Assembly: GCA_902571865.1 (NCBI GenBank)
Contig: CACGDO010000003.1
Coordinates: 62,001-126,000, forward strand
Reading direction: 5' to 3'
DNA from: an uncultured Alphaproteobacteria bacterium
Lineage (GTDB): Bacteria; Pseudomonadota; Alphaproteobacteria; HIMB59; GCA-002718135
Length of the DNA stretch: 64,000 bases
The notes beneath the pieces were generated by a model, which saw only the letters and a program-made list of their open reading frames with translations, did no database searches and had not been told where the DNA came from. This document shows positions 63,122 through 64,000 of the stretch, piece by piece. The translations under genes were made by a program, and so were the position numbers. Positions within the stretch are counted from its first letter, which is position 1; each line of letters opens with the position of its first letter.

Positions 63122-63652
63122 TTAATAAGGTATGTGATAAGAAAAGCTTAGGATCTCAACACCTGGATTTTTATCACCTAAATTAGCGTTTGATATGTGA
63201 CTAAAGGAAAGTCCAATTCTATTTTGGTTTTTTAGTTCATAGCTTACTTCTAGTGAAGTTCTAAACTGTATATCATTACCTAATTTTTTTCCTGAACCAT
63301 CATTATAGAAACCTACTCCAAAACTTGGGGTAAAAAAATATTTACTTTTATTACCTTCAAATAATTCACCAAGATTATCTTCAAAATAAATTCCAGATAG
63401 AAAATAAGATGCAGAGTCATTTGTAAACTCGGCTCCAAAAAAAGGTTTTAAAAAGAAAAAGTTGTCTTCATTCGGACCAATTTCAAATAGTGGCTCATCT
63501 CTTCTGAACTCATATCTTAAATCAGTAGTCTGGTTTTTTTCAGATCCATCAAATTTAACATCATATATTCCGATTCCAAAAACGTTTGTTCCTTTAGAAA
63601 ATCCAAAGTTTGAATATAAAATTATTAATAGCAATAAAAATATTCTTAACAT
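63122..63652 (-). CDS. PagL-like lipid A 3-O-deacylase
   Basis: A 176-residue outer-membrane barrel protein with a signal peptide (hydrophobic residues 3-16, cut likely after GFSKG). Near the C-terminus SFSHISNANLGDKNPGVE carries His152, Ser154 and Glu166; the H-x-S and H-to-E spacing of 14 equal the PagL triad, which removes the 3-linked acyl chain of lipid A. Alternating hydrophobic strands (FTPSFGVGFYND, FRTSLEVSYEL) fit a beta barrel, and the last residues FSYHIPY look like an outer-membrane export end. Activity is inferred. Confidence 0.82.
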   Translation of the reverse strand: MLRIFLLLLIILYSNFGFSKGTNVFGIGIYDVKFDGSEKNQTTDLRYEFRRDEPLFEIGPNEDNFFFLKPFFGAEFTNDSASYFLSGIYFEDNLGELFEGNKSKYFFTPSFGVGFYNDGSGKKLGNDIQFRTSLEVSYELKNQNRIGLSFSHISNANLGDKNPGVEILSFSYHIPY

Positions 63653-63683
63653 TTAAATATTTTATAGTTATTTAATTTAGCTA

Positions 63684-64000
63684 TCAAATAAAAAATTCTT
63701 TATTTTGTTGGGAAATATCTAACAGAGATTTTTTTAGTTTCTCTAATGCTTTAGTTTCTATCTGTCTAACTCTCTCTTTACTTATCTTTAGTTTTTGACC
63801 CAATTCATCTAAAGTTATGCTTTTTTCTCTAAATTTTCTCAACCTAATAATAGTACGCTCTCTATCATTTAAGGTATCAATAGCTTTATTTATATAATCT
63901 TTTTTTAAATTTTTATCATTAAAATCTTGGAAGGTTTCTTCAGGGTTTTGACGCTCGTCTGCCAATAAACTCATCAGATCGTTTTCTGTTTCATTATCTA
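63684..64000 (-). CDS. rpoH: RpoH-type sigma factor, N-terminal part outside window
   Basis: C-terminal third of a sigma-70-family factor; the frame is open through base 64000, and the first ATG in it (63974) is internal. Seen are sigma region 4.2, TLDELGQKLKISKERVRQIETKALEKLKKSL, preceded by LNDRERTIIRLR of region 4.1. The ERVRQIE helix, the DERQNPEE entry segment and the short tail (QNKEFFI) fit heat-shock sigma-32 better than RpoD, which ends in RSRKLR-type sequence. About 105 of roughly 290 residues are present. Confidence 0.88.
   Translation of the reverse strand, partial: DNETENDLMSLLADERQNPEETFQDFNDKNLKKDYINKAIDTLNDRERTIIRLRKFREKSITLDELGQKLKISKERVRQIETKALEKLKKSLLDISQQNKEFFI

Overview
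The window is about 64 kb of dense core chromosome from an AT-rich (roughly 30% G+C by eye), streamlined alphaproteobacterium. Evidence for the class: a GcrA-type cell-cycle regulator, an F1 ATPase operon (atpHAGDC) without F0 genes beside it, the merged sdhCDAB-mdh-sucCDAB-lpd block, the ffh-rpsP-rimM-trmD-rplS-leuCDB-asd run, and a SAM-II/SAM-V-type riboswitch before metX. Low G+C, tiny intergenic gaps and this riboswitch type fit a marine planktonic lineage such as SAR11, HIMB59 or AEGEAN-169; that placement is inference. I see no mobile element, prophage, CRISPR array or defence island.

Layout. 1-7.3 kb: lysA (cut by the left edge), a zinc-ribbon membrane protein, plsC, tyrA, a chorismate mutase-aminotransferase fusion, then metX-metW-gloB behind the riboswitch. 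7.4-15.3 kb: rplU-rpmA-obgE-proB-proA-nadD-rsfS-ctpA-rppH-amidohydrolase on the plus strand. 15.3-20.1 kb: the F1 ATPase operon on the minus strand. 20.2-23.8 kb: priA, a transaldolase-family aldolase, DUF484 and DUF1737 proteins. 23.8-35.7 kb: a ten-gene minus-strand TCA-cycle block (sdhC, sdhD, sdhA, sdhB, mdh, sucC, sucD, sucA, sucB, lpd). 35.7-36.0 kb: the only gene-free stretch above 300 bases, holding a likely structured RNA. 36.0-40.1 kb: a tightly overlapping minus-strand operon (uracil-DNA glycosylase, MFS permease, a 46-residue protein, ZapE-like ATPase, membrane-anchored hydrolase). 40.1-42.5 kb: DUF924, nucleoside hydrolase, DUF218 protein, tRNA-Arg. 42.5-50.3 kb: asd, leuB, leuD, leuC, rplS, trmD, rimM, rpsP, ffh on the minus strand. 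50.5-54.1 kb: dapF-mtaB-ftsY-yciB. 54.1-64 kb: pgk, gcrA, an MFS permease with a 40-residue membrane protein behind it, an M29 aminopeptidase, dxs, panB, beta-carbonic anhydrase, dusA, a PagL-like lipid A deacylase, and the C-terminal part of rpoH cut by the right edge.

The genes are mainly amino-acid synthesis (Lys, Tyr, Met, Pro, Leu), central carbon and energy metabolism, translation and membrane-protein targeting. The items most worth following are the structured RNA near 35.9-36.04 kb, the riboswitch and its expression platform, the long charged tails on three ribosomal proteins (one from a 57-bp tandem repeat), a hairpin leader on ffh, two unlisted small genes in operons, and the near-total absence of space between convergent genes.
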